A stretch of DNA of 64,000 nucleotides from contig JBEKYD010000001.1 in the NCBI GenBank assembly GCA_049511335.1, positions 40,271 through 104,270 on the forward strand, read 5' to 3'. Below the pieces are notes generated by a model, which saw nothing but the letters and a program-made list of their open reading frames with translations, ran no database searches and had not been told where the DNA came from. This DNA comes from JBEKYD01 sp049511335. Lineage in GTDB: Bacteria; Acidobacteriota; Terriglobia; Bryobacterales; Bryobacteraceae. Shown here piece after piece: positions 25,619 through 34,714 of the stretch. Both the position numbers and the translations under genes were made by a program. Positions within the stretch are counted from its first letter, which is position 1, and the number at the start of each line of letters is the position of its first letter.

Positions 25619-26878
25619 ATGAAACGTCGCGACTTTCTGAAGGTCACAGCAGGGCTTACCGCCGGCTGTCTATTTCCAGCTCCATTCGACCGGCTCGCCG
25701 CCGCGCAGAGGAACAAGGTCAAGATTACGGGCGTCAAGTGCATGATCGTGCGCGGCACCTGGGACTGGAACTTGATTAAGGTGGAAACGGATTCGGGCTT
25801 GTACGGCCTGGGCGAGGCGTATTGGGGGTGGGGCGTCAAGGATCTTGTGGTGAACAAAATGGGTTCGATCGTCACCGGCGAGGACCCCCTGAATGTTGAC
25901 AAGCTCTATACCAAAATGCTCATGGAGAGCGCCGGCGCCGGTGCGCTGGCCGGAGTCACCGTGACGGCGGCAAGCGGTATCGAGATCGCGCTTTGGGATC
26001 TCTGCGGGCGAATTCTCGAAACACCGGTCTGTAATCTGCTGGGCGGCAGATTTCGCGATAAGGTGCGGTTCTACCGAACCATGCAAGTAGTGGACCGCGT
26101 CGAGGACCCGGCCTCGTGGCGCGACAAGGTGCGGCAGGCGAAGGCCGAGAAGTGGGGTTGGACTGCATTCAAGTTCCAGGGCGATGCGGTGCCGCGAAAA
26201 GCCGACCCGGAGTATCGCGAACCGGGCCACGACCGTTACGGACGCAATCTCACCCACAAAGACATTCGTATGATCGCAAGTGGCATGGACGTGGTGCGCG
26301 ATGAGCTGGGGCCGGATGGCGATTTCGCCATCGACCTGCATTGGCATTACGATGCGCGCGATGTCATCGACCTCGCGCACGCACTGGAACCTTCGAAACC
26401 AATGTGGATCGAAGACCCCGTCCCGCCCGATAATCCCGAAGTAATGGCGCGCGTGACTCACGCCATCAACGTTCCGGTTTGCACCGGCGAGAACTTGTAT
26501 ACCCGCGAGGGTTTCCGCAGACTGATTGAGCTACAAGCTTGCGATGGCGTGCATATCGACATCCCGAAATCGGGAGGTCTGCTGGAATCGAAGCGTATCT
26601 CCGACTACGCCTCCATGTACGGGATTTGGACCGCGGCCCATAACCCTGCGAGCCCGGTCGGCACGACAGCCTCCGCTCATGCGGCCGCATCCATGCGCGA
26701 TTTTCGTATCCACGAACTGGCAAACTATGTCGAGTGGTGGCCGGACCTGATCCTCCGCGAAGGCCCATTCTGGGAAAAAGGTTACTTCCTAATTCAAGAC
26801 AAGCCCGGCTATGGACTCGAGATCAATCCGGACGTTGCCAAGGCACACCTGGCGCCGGGGGAAACATATTGCTTTTAG
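25619..26878 (+). CDS. Tat-signal enolase-superfamily (MR/MLE) sugar-acid dehydratase, galactonate/mannonate type
   Basis: ATG 25619 follows a GGGGG-rich ribosome site. The 419-residue protein opens with a near-consensus twin-arginine signal, MKRRDFLKVTAG. The capping domain has GLYGLGEAYWGWG. Metal ligands in the barrel are Asp in AIDLHWHYD (near 238, with the D-x-H of acid-sugar dehydratases), Glu in WIEDPVPP (near 264) and Glu in CTGENLYTREGF (near 290), and a catalytic His in AAHNPASPVG (near 340). These enzymes dehydrate aldonic acids to 2-keto-3-deoxy acids. Export of such a step is unusual. It converges on the RraA gene 15 bases away. Confidence 0.88.
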   Translation: MKRRDFLKVTAGLTAGCLFPAPFDRLAAAQRNKVKITGVKCMIVRGTWDWNLIKVETDSGLYGLGEAYWGWGVKDLVVNKMGSIVTGEDPLNVDKLYTKMLMESAGAGALAGVTVTAASGIEIALWDLCGRILETPVCNLLGGRFRDKVRFYRTMQVVDRVEDPASWRDKVRQAKAEKWGWTAFKFQGDAVPRKADPEYREPGHDRYGRNLTHKDIRMIASGMDVVRDELGPDGDFAIDLHWHYDARDVIDLAHALEPSKPMWIEDPVPPDNPEVMARVTHAINVPVCTGENLYTREGFRRLIELQACDGVHIDIPKSGGLLESKRISDYASMYGIWTAAHNPASPVGTTASAHAAASMRDFRIHELANYVEWWPDLILREGPFWEKGYFLIQDKPGYGLEINPDVAKAHLAPGETYCF

Positions 26879-26893
26879 TTTCCAGCGCAGCCT

Positions 26894-27616
26894 TCAAATC
26901 CGCCCGAATTTCGCTACGGCTTCCTTAATCGACCGGAATTTCTCGATAAACGGCAGCATGCTGTGTTCGGTGTTGTCCAGTTCCTCGGCTTTCTTGAGAA
27001 CCTCGGCCGCGTGCGCGCGAGGCACTACGGCCACGCCATCTTCGTCGGCCGCGACGATGTCCCCGGCATTCACGCGCACGCCGGCGCAAGTCACGGGCAC
27101 GTTCACGCCCGCGAATCGATAGTGGTTGATGGTGGTTGAGGGCACAACTCCGCGGCTGAACACCGGGAACTGCAATTTGCGGATTTGCGGCGTGTCGCGC
27201 ACGCTTCCGTCAATCACCGCTCCCGCCAGGCCGCGGTATTTCATGGCGGTCGCCATCAGGCCTCCCATGCCGGCGAAATCGGCGCCGTCCTCCAGAACCA
27301 TCACGTAGACGGAGCCGGGCTTGGCGTTGTCGATGGCGTCCAGCATGCCTTCGGAAGCCTTGGAGCCCTCCTTGTGTTCTTCCTTTTTCATTAGCACGGT
27401 CACCGCCGGCCCGGCAAACTTGGCCGGGGCGAGGGGCCGCATCTCATGAGACATGTAGTTCCGCTGCCCATAGAGCTGCTCCATGGCATCCGAGGTCGAA
27501 GCCACCTCCACCATGCGGAAACCCTCGATCAGCGGGTCGCCCCCCGTCGATTGCGCCAGCAACCATGCGGCAACTCCCAAGACGGCGAGCCCTGTTATGC
27601 ATAGCGTTCGTTTCAT
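26894..27616 (-). CDS. Exported RraA-like / HMG-type aldolase family protein
   Basis: The 240-residue protein begins with a Sec signal (MKRTLCITGLAVLGVAAWLL AQ). The fold is that of RraA and class II 4-hydroxy-4-methyl-2-oxoglutarate aldolases. Visible motifs are GAVIDGSVRDTPQI, with the Arg-Asp pair that binds oxo-acid and metal, and GDIVAADEDGVAVVP. Family members cleave or decarboxylate 2-oxo acids with a divalent metal. Some RraA proteins instead inhibit RNase E, but an exported copy cannot. It is 12 bases downstream of the permease gene in the same direction. Product of the neighbouring dehydratases would be a chemically reasonable substrate; that is inference. Confidence 0.82.
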   Translation of the reverse strand: MKRTLCITGLAVLGVAAWLLAQSTGGDPLIEGFRMVEVASTSDAMEQLYGQRNYMSHEMRPLAPAKFAGPAVTVLMKKEEHKEGSKASEGMLDAIDNAKPGSVYVMVLEDGADFAGMGGLMATAMKYRGLAGAVIDGSVRDTPQIRKLQFPVFSRGVVPSTTINHYRFAGVNVPVTCAGVRVNAGDIVAADEDGVAVVPRAHAAEVLKKAEELDNTEHSMLPFIEKFRSIKEAVAKFGRI

Positions 27617-27628
27617 ACCGATTCCTCT

Positions 27629-29284
27629 TTACCAGAAATGATGGCCGCTGGGAATTAGGCGGGGAAACACGTAGGCGTACATCATCACAATCGCCCCCAC
27701 CAGCGCCAGCAGGCCCAGGCTGTGCTTGAGAACCGCGCGGAACAACAGGCCCTCTTTGCCTTGCTGCCCCGTAACCGCGCAGCCGATCACCAGCGATTGC
27801 GCCGCAACCATTTTCCCCATCACGCCGCCGGCACTGTTGGCCGCGCCCATCAGAATCGGGCTCAGCCCCAGTTTGTTGGCGGTAATCACCTGAAAGCTGC
27901 CGAACAACGCATTCGACGCGGCGGCGGTTCCACTGAGCGCCACTCCCACCCAGCCGATGACCGTCCCAAAAAACGGAAATAGCGCTCCCGTGTGTGCCAT
28001 CGCCATCCCCATGGTAGCGTCCATTCCGCAGTAGCGCGTGACGTAGCCGATGCCCAGCATGGCCATAATCGCGACCACGCTCCAGGCCAGCCGCGCCAGC
28101 GACTTCGAAAACACGCGCAGAGTGCGCCGCAAGGAAAGTCCGCCCAGCAGTGCGGCAACCAAGCCGGCGAAAAAGATCCCCGTCCCGCTCGTGGAGAGCC
28201 AGGAAACGTCGAACAGGGCTGGCTCGGCATAGGGCTTCACCACCACGGGCGGAGTCCGCATCACCATCATGTGCAAGCCGGGAACCGGGACCATCCAGGA
28301 AGTTTTGTCTAAGACACGCATCACCGAGGGCAGGCCCCACAGCACCACGAAGGCCGCCAGCAGCAGGAACGGCGACCATGCCAGCAAAATGCGCCCGGCG
28401 GTGAGCGATTCACCGGGCAACTTCTTCCTCACCGGCGCTTCGCCGCCGTATCGCCAGATCGCTTTCGGGCTCCAGACCTTTCGGAAAAACAGCGCCAGCA
28501 CGAGCAGCGTCCCGATGCCTCCCACGATCGCCACCAGCGAAACATTCATATAGTTCGACCAGAAGAACTGGATGCCGCCGAAGGTCAGGCTGCACGCCAC
28601 CAGCGCCGGCCAAACCGCCAGCGTGTCCCTGCGATTGCACAGCACGCGCATGGCCCAGAACGGCAGCACCAGCATGGTGAGCGGCAGAATGCGGCCCACC
28701 ATGGCGCTGAAATCCGCTTCGCCCAGCCCTGTCACCGCCGCCAGTATGCGGAGCGGGTTTCCCAGCGCGCCAAATGCGACCGGAGCGGAATTCGCGATGA
28801 GACAGATCAGCGCCGTCTGGAACGGTGGAAATCCCAGCCCGATCATCATCGCTCCGCATACCGCCACCGGTGCGCCTCCTCCTCCTGCGCCCTCCAGCAA
28901 AGAGCTAAAAGCGAAAGCGATGAGCAGAACCTGCAGGCGCCGGTCGTCCGAGATGCCGCCGATCGATTGTTTGATGGTTTCGAACTGGCCGGTTTCCACC
29001 GAGACGTCGTAGACGAATACCGCCGCGACCACGATCCAGGCGATCCGGAACCAACCGAACACCAAGCCGCCGGCCACCGCGCCCGCCACCATCGCGGCCG
29101 GCATCCGAAACACCAGCAGCGCTACCGCCACGGCGGCCGCCAGCGCATAGATCGCCGCCCGCCATGCCGGCGCGCCCCGCACCGCCAGGAAAAAAAACAG
29201 AACGCATACGGGGGCCGCCGCGGCTAACGTCGATAGCAGCGGGTTGCCGAGCGGGTCGCAGTTCTGTAGCCAGACTTGGTTCAT
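27629..29284 (-). CDS. LctP-family lactate/hydroxy-acid permease
   Basis: This 551-residue integral membrane protein has about a dozen or more hydrophobic helices and the family signatures FAFSSLLEGAGGGGAPVAV, ANSAPVAFGALGNPL and LSGTAAASNALFGSFQV. LctP/LldP carriers import L- or D-lactate and glycolate with protons across the inner membrane. Gene order dehydratase, permease, RraA (minus strand) suggests one transcript. The cargo here may be a hydroxy acid made outside the cytoplasm. The gene ends 12 bases before the RraA start. Confidence 0.88.
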   Translation of the reverse strand: MNQVWLQNCDPLGNPLLSTLAAAAPVCVLFFFLAVRGAPAWRAAIYALAAAVAVALLVFRMPAAMVAGAVAGGLVFGWFRIAWIVVAAVFVYDVSVETGQFETIKQSIGGISDDRRLQVLLIAFAFSSLLEGAGGGGAPVAVCGAMMIGLGFPPFQTALICLIANSAPVAFGALGNPLRILAAVTGLGEADFSAMVGRILPLTMLVLPFWAMRVLCNRRDTLAVWPALVACSLTFGGIQFFWSNYMNVSLVAIVGGIGTLLVLALFFRKVWSPKAIWRYGGEAPVRKKLPGESLTAGRILLAWSPFLLLAAFVVLWGLPSVMRVLDKTSWMVPVPGLHMMVMRTPPVVVKPYAEPALFDVSWLSTSGTGIFFAGLVAALLGGLSLRRTLRVFSKSLARLAWSVVAIMAMLGIGYVTRYCGMDATMGMAMAHTGALFPFFGTVIGWVGVALSGTAAASNALFGSFQVITANKLGLSPILMGAANSAGGVMGKMVAAQSLVIGCAVTGQQGKEGLLFRAVLKHSLGLLALVGAIVMMYAYVFPRLIPSGHHFW

Positions 29285-29406
29285 CTCACGGGCACCGGGT
29301 AGAACTCACCAAAAACGCGCCGCGTAGATGCTCGCGCCGGCGCCGCGATGGATGCTCCCGGCCATCGATTGCGGATTGCTCTTGCGGATCTCTTCGTCTC
29401 TTCGCC

Positions 29407-30807
29407 TTAACCGCGCCGCTGCTGCTTCTTCTCCTCTTCGATCATGCTCCACAGCCAGTCGCCCGAGCGCTCGTGGTCCCACTGCGGCGTGGGCTCGAAG
29501 TAACCGCTGCCGGGCGCCAGATGCTTCTTCACCACGTCCTCGTTCAGCGTGATTCCCAAGCCGGGCTTGTCCGGAACCGTGATGAAGCCTTTATCGATGA
29601 TGGGCTTTTCGATCCCTTCCACCAAGTCCTGCCACCAGGGTACGTCCAGCGAGTGGTTTTCGCAGGCCAGGAAATTCTCCGTGGCCGCCGCGCAGTGAAC
29701 GCTCGCCATGGCGCCTACCGGAGTGCCCGCATAGTGCATGGCCATGGGGACACCTAGTTCCATCGCGGCATCGCCTATCTTATGCGTCTCGAGGATCCCA
29801 CCCGACGTGGAGATGTCCGGATGGATTTTGCTCACCGCGTGCTTCTCGCACAGCTTGATGAAATCTTCCTTCAGGTAAATGTCCTCACCCGTCAATATCG
29901 GCGTGGGGCTTTCGGCGGTGATATGCGCCAACATGTCGGTATACTGCCAGGGAATCACGTCCTCCATCCAGGAAAGGTTGAATTTCTCGTACGCCTTCCC
30001 CAGCCGGATGATCGAGTTCACCCCCAGGTGCCCCAGGTGGTCCATGGAAAGCGGAATCTCCATGCCGACGGCCTCGCGCGCCGCCTGCACGTATTCGGAA
30101 AGCTTCTCGATGCCCTTTTGGGTCACCTCTTGGGCTACGAATGGGTGCGGCAGAGCCCTGCGCTCCCACGTCGTCAGTTCCGACGGCCCGGTCACCGTGT
30201 CCGGAATCTTTTGCACCAGGTTGATGCCCACGTCCATCTTGAGCCAGGTGAGGCCTCTCTCCTTGCGCTCCTTCAGGCGCTGCGCGAAAACGTGGGGATC
30301 CGGCGATTCATCCGTGTCGGCGTAGATCCTGACCCGGTCGCGGAACTTGCCGCCCAGCATTTGGTAGATCGGGATGTTGTACACCTTGCCGGCGATATCC
30401 CACAAGGCTTCTTCCACCGCCACTACTCCACCGGCCTGCCGCCCGTGGTAGCCAAACTGCTTGATCTTCTGAAAGAGAAACGTAATATTGAGAGGGTTCT
30501 CATTCAACAGCCGGCTTTTCAGAAACAGAGCATAGGTGGCGCTGGCGCCGTCCCGCACTTCGCCCAGTCCATAGACACCCTGGTTGGTGTCGAGGCGGAC
30601 AATGGGGCAGGGGCTGGGCCCCGGCTTCACCACCGTGGCCACGCGTAGGTCCGTAATCTTCAGCGCCGAGGGCTTCGAGTTGGCGTTCACATTGCGCGGC
30701 TCCGACTGCTCCGCCGCGGCCTCCCGCGACAGAAGCGCTCCGCCCATGATCCCGGCCGATGCCTTGAACAGCTCCCGCCGCCCTAGCTTGCCATTGCGTT
30801 TCAACAT
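29407..30807 (-). CDS. Second Tat-signal enolase-superfamily (MR/MLE) protein
   Basis: The 466-residue product has a twin-arginine signal (KLGRRELFKASAGIMGG). Enolase-superfamily features are QGVYGLGEVRDG, the Lys in WLKMDVGINL, Asp in LSMDHLGHLG (near 254), Glu in SWMEDVIPW (near 281), Glu in LTGEDIYLKEDF (near 307) and His in AMHYAGTPVGAM (near 356). The metal triad is intact, but the region after the Asp (D-H-L-G-H) differs from the first dehydratase at 25619. Substrate is therefore likely different. A long charged C-terminal tail (WDHERSGDWLWSMIEEEKK) is unusual. It is the first gene of the minus-strand set with permease and RraA, 122 bases upstream. Confidence 0.85.
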   Translation of the reverse strand: MLKRNGKLGRRELFKASAGIMGGALLSREAAAEQSEPRNVNANSKPSALKITDLRVATVVKPGPSPCPIVRLDTNQGVYGLGEVRDGASATYALFLKSRLLNENPLNITFLFQKIKQFGYHGRQAGGVVAVEEALWDIAGKVYNIPIYQMLGGKFRDRVRIYADTDESPDPHVFAQRLKERKERGLTWLKMDVGINLVQKIPDTVTGPSELTTWERRALPHPFVAQEVTQKGIEKLSEYVQAAREAVGMEIPLSMDHLGHLGVNSIIRLGKAYEKFNLSWMEDVIPWQYTDMLAHITAESPTPILTGEDIYLKEDFIKLCEKHAVSKIHPDISTSGGILETHKIGDAAMELGVPMAMHYAGTPVGAMASVHCAAATENFLACENHSLDVPWWQDLVEGIEKPIIDKGFITVPDKPGLGITLNEDVVKKHLAPGSGYFEPTPQWDHERSGDWLWSMIEEEKKQQRRG

Positions 30808-30958
30808 TGCCGTTTTCTCCTCTCTGTCTGCTAGGTTACCCCAGCTACCTTGCGACTGCTCAGTTCTCCCTTTCGGATTCCCTGATGACAGTATTCCGCC
30901 TTTGTCTGCGCCTTGGTTTCCGGTGGGCCGGACACCGCCGGCCCACCGGGAGAATTGA

Positions 30959-33900
30959 TTACCAGTAAAACTTCAACGAGACCTGCTGACGGCGCGGGGA
31001 GTTCGCCTGCGAGTTCCAATTACCGAAGTTGGCGTTCTGCAGGGACGCGGCGCCGCTCAAGGGGCCGAACTGGGTCCGATTCAGGAGGTTGAACGTCTCC
31101 CATCGAAATTCCACGCGCTTCGACTCTTTGATGCTGAAGTTCCTCGAAAGCGACAGACTCTCATTGTAGTTCGGGAAGTAGCGGCACTCGGGATTGTACC
31201 GCGTCGCGTTGCCGAGCGCCGTAGTGGGCTGCGTGCCAAACCACGATACCGGTTGGAAAAAGTTATCCTTCGCGGGATCGAATTTTCCGGTGTAAGTGCC
31301 GCGCCAGCCTTGGTAAGTGGTTATCGTGGGCCGGTTCCCCCCGTTGAAGATGGGGAAGCTGACGGTGGTTGTCAGCCCGATGGGCGTCCCGCTGGAGTAC
31401 CCATCGATTCCGGCAAAGCGCCAGCCGCCAAGGATGGCGGAAGCCGCACTCTTGCTGCTCAGATACCTCCTGCCCTTCCCGAAAGGCAGTTCATACAAAT
31501 AGTTCAGCTTCACTACGTGCGTCTGGTCGTAGGCTGAAATCGATTTTTCCAGCGCGCGGTCATATTGGTTTTCCGGCTCGCCACTGGACTGGCTGTCCGC
31601 GTCGGTCAACAGCCTGGAAAACACATAGGAGGCTTGTATGGTCAAGCCCGAGGAATACCGCTTGTTATACTTCACTTCCAGGGAGTTATAAGTCGAGTGG
31701 CCGATGCGGTCGCCCTGGCCGTTGATGGTATCGACAGTCGAATATTGCGGGAAGGGACGCAGGGATTGTGCCACGGTCGCCCCGGTGCCCCAGAGCGAGT
31801 TGAAGCCCGGCCAAGGCGCGACAATCCCCGCGGCGTTAGCGGCGGCCGAGCCCACCTGTGAGTTCAACAAGGTGCGTCCCGACGCGGTGAACGGGTTGAG
31901 GGCTGCCGGCAGATTGTTGAAATTAATCTGGTTATACGCCAGGATATTGGACTGGATATGGGCCGCGAACATACCAAGGTAGCCGACCTCCAACACCGAG
32001 TTGGCCGTCACCTGGCGCTGAATATTGAAGGAGTAAGTAAGATCGTCGGATGGCGTGACTGCCGCTTTGCCGTTGTAGTAAGGAACGTTGGAGCCGTTGC
32101 CAACCGAGGGGTTGATGTTGGGTACCTGGGCCCACGCCGGCGCGCCATTTTGCAAGACCCAAAGCGGGGTCAAGCCTTGGCTTTGGTCGGTAACGGTGAT
32201 TCGCTGTACAATTCCCAGGTTGTGCGATGAGCTGCCTACGTAAGTGACTGGCCCGAAACTGCGGCTGGCGGCGCCCCGTATCGTCGTCTTACTATCCACG
32301 GCGTAGGCGAAGCCGAGCCGCGGTCCCGCGCCTTTCCAGCCAGGGACCAGCGTGGCATTGCCCGTCCTGCCCGGACCGGTGCCGGCGAAAATCAGAGCGC
32401 CCGGAATCCCGCCGGCGCCGGGGTTCGGCAAGCCCGGAGCAAAATCGCTGGCATCGCCGTTCGCCACCAGCGGCGCCCCGTTGATTTCATAGCGCAGGCC
32501 GAGATTCAAAGTAAGTTTCTGCGATACGCGCCAGTCGTCCTGAAAATACATCTGGTTGGTACGGAACTGAGTAGCCAGGAATCGTGGCGTGTCGAGCGAA
32601 TAGCCGGAGACCTGTCCCAACAGGAAGGATGCAAACGCGCTCCCGCCGGCGACGCTCTGGTTGGTGTTCAGCGGGATGCCGGTATTCAGGTCCTGAAAGG
32701 TCACATTCCCCGCGATATTCTGCTCTCCGAAACCGTCGTAATGAGTGGTGTTGTAGTAGTAGCCCCACTTCAGGGTGTGCTTACCGATGCTCTTGGTCAT
32801 GTCGTCATGGAACTCCACGACGATGTTATCCGAGCCGTTGGGAGCGGCCACGCCCCAAGCGGTGAACTCGCTGTTGGTGAAGGTAACTTGCGGGAAATCG
32901 TCGCCGCAGGCGGGATAATTCGGTATGCAGATCCCCTTGCTCTGCCAATTCGTCGCTTGAGTGTTGGTAAGTCCCCCGGTTTGGCCGGCCCCGCTCCAGG
33001 TGGCGAACGAGCCGTGGTTCTGCGACCAGTTATTGCCGCCCGCGTAGAATCGGTTCAGCAAAGTCGGCGTGATGGTGTAATCGTAACTGAGGCGATAAAC
33101 GTCGGACCCGTTATAGCCTGGGTTGCCGGCCAGAGGTTCGGGCAAGCCGGGAGCGCCGGTGGGGCCGTACAGGTCATGCTCCAGGGTGTGCTCGAAAAAG
33201 AACGAGAGCCTCTGTTTGGAGGTGACTATCTGGTCGATCTTGATGCTGTACTTGTTGTTGGGCGATATGGTAGTGCCGTTCGAAATATAGTTGTTGCGAA
33301 CGTAAGTCGAGGTGCCGGGCGTCGCCGCCACGTTGGCTTTCACCAACGGCTGCACATAATTGACGATCGACTGCGTGATCGGATCGATCCGCGATTGCGG
33401 AATCTGGTTACTGGGAAAAGGCGTTCTGACGTACGAGCCGTTTACCAGCGACGTGGTAGATGGGTCGTAGATCGTATACGGCACCCCGCTGGCGTTCACA
33501 AAGTTCTGAAAGTTGCCGCTGTACATTTCCTGCGACGGAACGCTATAGGGAGTTGGGGTGGCTCCGATGCGGTTGCGAAAACCCTCGTAGGAGAAGAACC
33601 AGAAAGTCTTGTCTCTGCCGTGGTAAATCTTGGGAATCCACACCGGCCCCCCTGCCGTAACTCCGAAATCGTTCTGCTTGTAGACCGGCTTGGTGGCGCC
33701 GAAGTAGCCCTTGGCGTCCAAATCCTGGTTGCGCAGGAACTCATACGCGTCCCCGTGAAACTCGTTGGTTCCGGACTTGGAAACGAAGCTCATGGTACCG
33801 CCGGAGGCGTGGCCGACCTCGGCCTTGAACCCGCCGGAGGTCACGCTGAATTCGGTCAGCGCGTCAACCGAAGGGGTGTTGTACGCCGTCCACGTGACCC

Positions 33901-34513
33901 CGTTGGTGTCCAACTGGCCGGCAGTAGTAACGGTAGAGCCGTCGAGCGTCATGCCATAGGCGCCTCCGTGCCCGCCGCCTACCCGGTATTCACTGGTGCC
34001 CCCCTGTACGGTGACGTTGTTTACCTCCGCCGTGGTGGCCGACAGGTCGAACGGGCTGCGCACCGCCCCGTTCACCAGCACCGGCAGATCGTCCACCATC
34101 CGGTTCGATACCTCGGTAGCCACTCGGGCCGATTCGGACTGCAACAACTGTGCGTTGGCCACGACCTCGACGGTCTGCTGTGCGGTGCCTACCTCCAGCG
34201 TGGCGTCCACCAGCAAGGTCGAACCAGGCTGAACCTCAATGCCGTCTGCAATATATATCTTGAATCCGGTGCTCTCAACCCGCACCCGGTAGGTGCCCAC
34301 CGGCAGCGACGGAACGGTGTAATCGCCCGCCGTGGTCGTGGTGGTTTTGTAGCTGGTATTGGTACTGACTTGTACCGCGGTGACTCGCGCGCCGGGCACA
34401 ACGGCCCCGCTGGCATCTTTGACGGTGCCAGTAATGACGCCACGGTCGGTCTGCGCCAGAAGTGCGGCGGCGCAAAGCATAAGGACCGGAACGGCCCACA
34501 GTTTACCCTGCAT
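30959..34513 (-). CDS. Second Oar-like TonB-dependent receptor
   Basis: ATG 34513 has GGGAGGT five bases upstream. The 1184-residue protein has a signal peptide (MQGKLWAVPVLMLCAAALLA), a carboxypeptidase-regulatory-like domain (GVITGTVKDASGAVVPGARV to GTYRVRVESTGF), a plug region and a barrel ending VSLKFYW. Structure parallels the receptor at 20174 but the two are clearly diverged, so each may take a different ligand. It lies 151 bases downstream of the second enolase-superfamily gene start, in the same direction, and transcription may run through. The 200-base region upstream of it is AT-richer and contains a CTCCTGGT/ACCAGTGGAG imperfect inverted repeat near 34668-34695. Confidence 0.9.
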   Translation of the reverse strand: MQGKLWAVPVLMLCAAALLAQTDRGVITGTVKDASGAVVPGARVTAVQVSTNTSYKTTTTTAGDYTVPSLPVGTYRVRVESTGFKIYIADGIEVQPGSTLLVDATLEVGTAQQTVEVVANAQLLQSESARVATEVSNRMVDDLPVLVNGAVRSPFDLSATTAEVNNVTVQGGTSEYRVGGGHGGAYGMTLDGSTVTTAGQLDTNGVTWTAYNTPSVDALTEFSVTSGGFKAEVGHASGGTMSFVSKSGTNEFHGDAYEFLRNQDLDAKGYFGATKPVYKQNDFGVTAGGPVWIPKIYHGRDKTFWFFSYEGFRNRIGATPTPYSVPSQEMYSGNFQNFVNASGVPYTIYDPSTTSLVNGSYVRTPFPSNQIPQSRIDPITQSIVNYVQPLVKANVAATPGTSTYVRNNYISNGTTISPNNKYSIKIDQIVTSKQRLSFFFEHTLEHDLYGPTGAPGLPEPLAGNPGYNGSDVYRLSYDYTITPTLLNRFYAGGNNWSQNHGSFATWSGAGQTGGLTNTQATNWQSKGICIPNYPACGDDFPQVTFTNSEFTAWGVAAPNGSDNIVVEFHDDMTKSIGKHTLKWGYYYNTTHYDGFGEQNIAGNVTFQDLNTGIPLNTNQSVAGGSAFASFLLGQVSGYSLDTPRFLATQFRTNQMYFQDDWRVSQKLTLNLGLRYEINGAPLVANGDASDFAPGLPNPGAGGIPGALIFAGTGPGRTGNATLVPGWKGAGPRLGFAYAVDSKTTIRGAASRSFGPVTYVGSSSHNLGIVQRITVTDQSQGLTPLWVLQNGAPAWAQVPNINPSVGNGSNVPYYNGKAAVTPSDDLTYSFNIQRQVTANSVLEVGYLGMFAAHIQSNILAYNQINFNNLPAALNPFTASGRTLLNSQVGSAAANAAGIVAPWPGFNSLWGTGATVAQSLRPFPQYSTVDTINGQGDRIGHSTYNSLEVKYNKRYSSGLTIQASYVFSRLLTDADSQSSGEPENQYDRALEKSISAYDQTHVVKLNYLYELPFGKGRRYLSSKSAASAILGGWRFAGIDGYSSGTPIGLTTTVSFPIFNGGNRPTITTYQGWRGTYTGKFDPAKDNFFQPVSWFGTQPTTALGNATRYNPECRYFPNYNESLSLSRNFSIKESKRVEFRWETFNLLNRTQFGPLSGAASLQNANFGNWNSQANSPRRQQVSLKFYW

Positions 34514-34714
34514 GCATTACCTCCCACTGGTAGGTCGAGATGCCCGTTTTGGCTGCGTGAGTTATAAAGTCGATTAGCCTATTTCTTAGCCGAGACCGTC
34601 CTCTTCCCTTCCCAGTCGCGGCAATTATACACCTAATAGAATCTGTTTCGCCGATTATTTTTATACTCCTGGTTTCGAGATACTCCTACCAGTGGAGTTA
34701 TACTGACATCTCAC

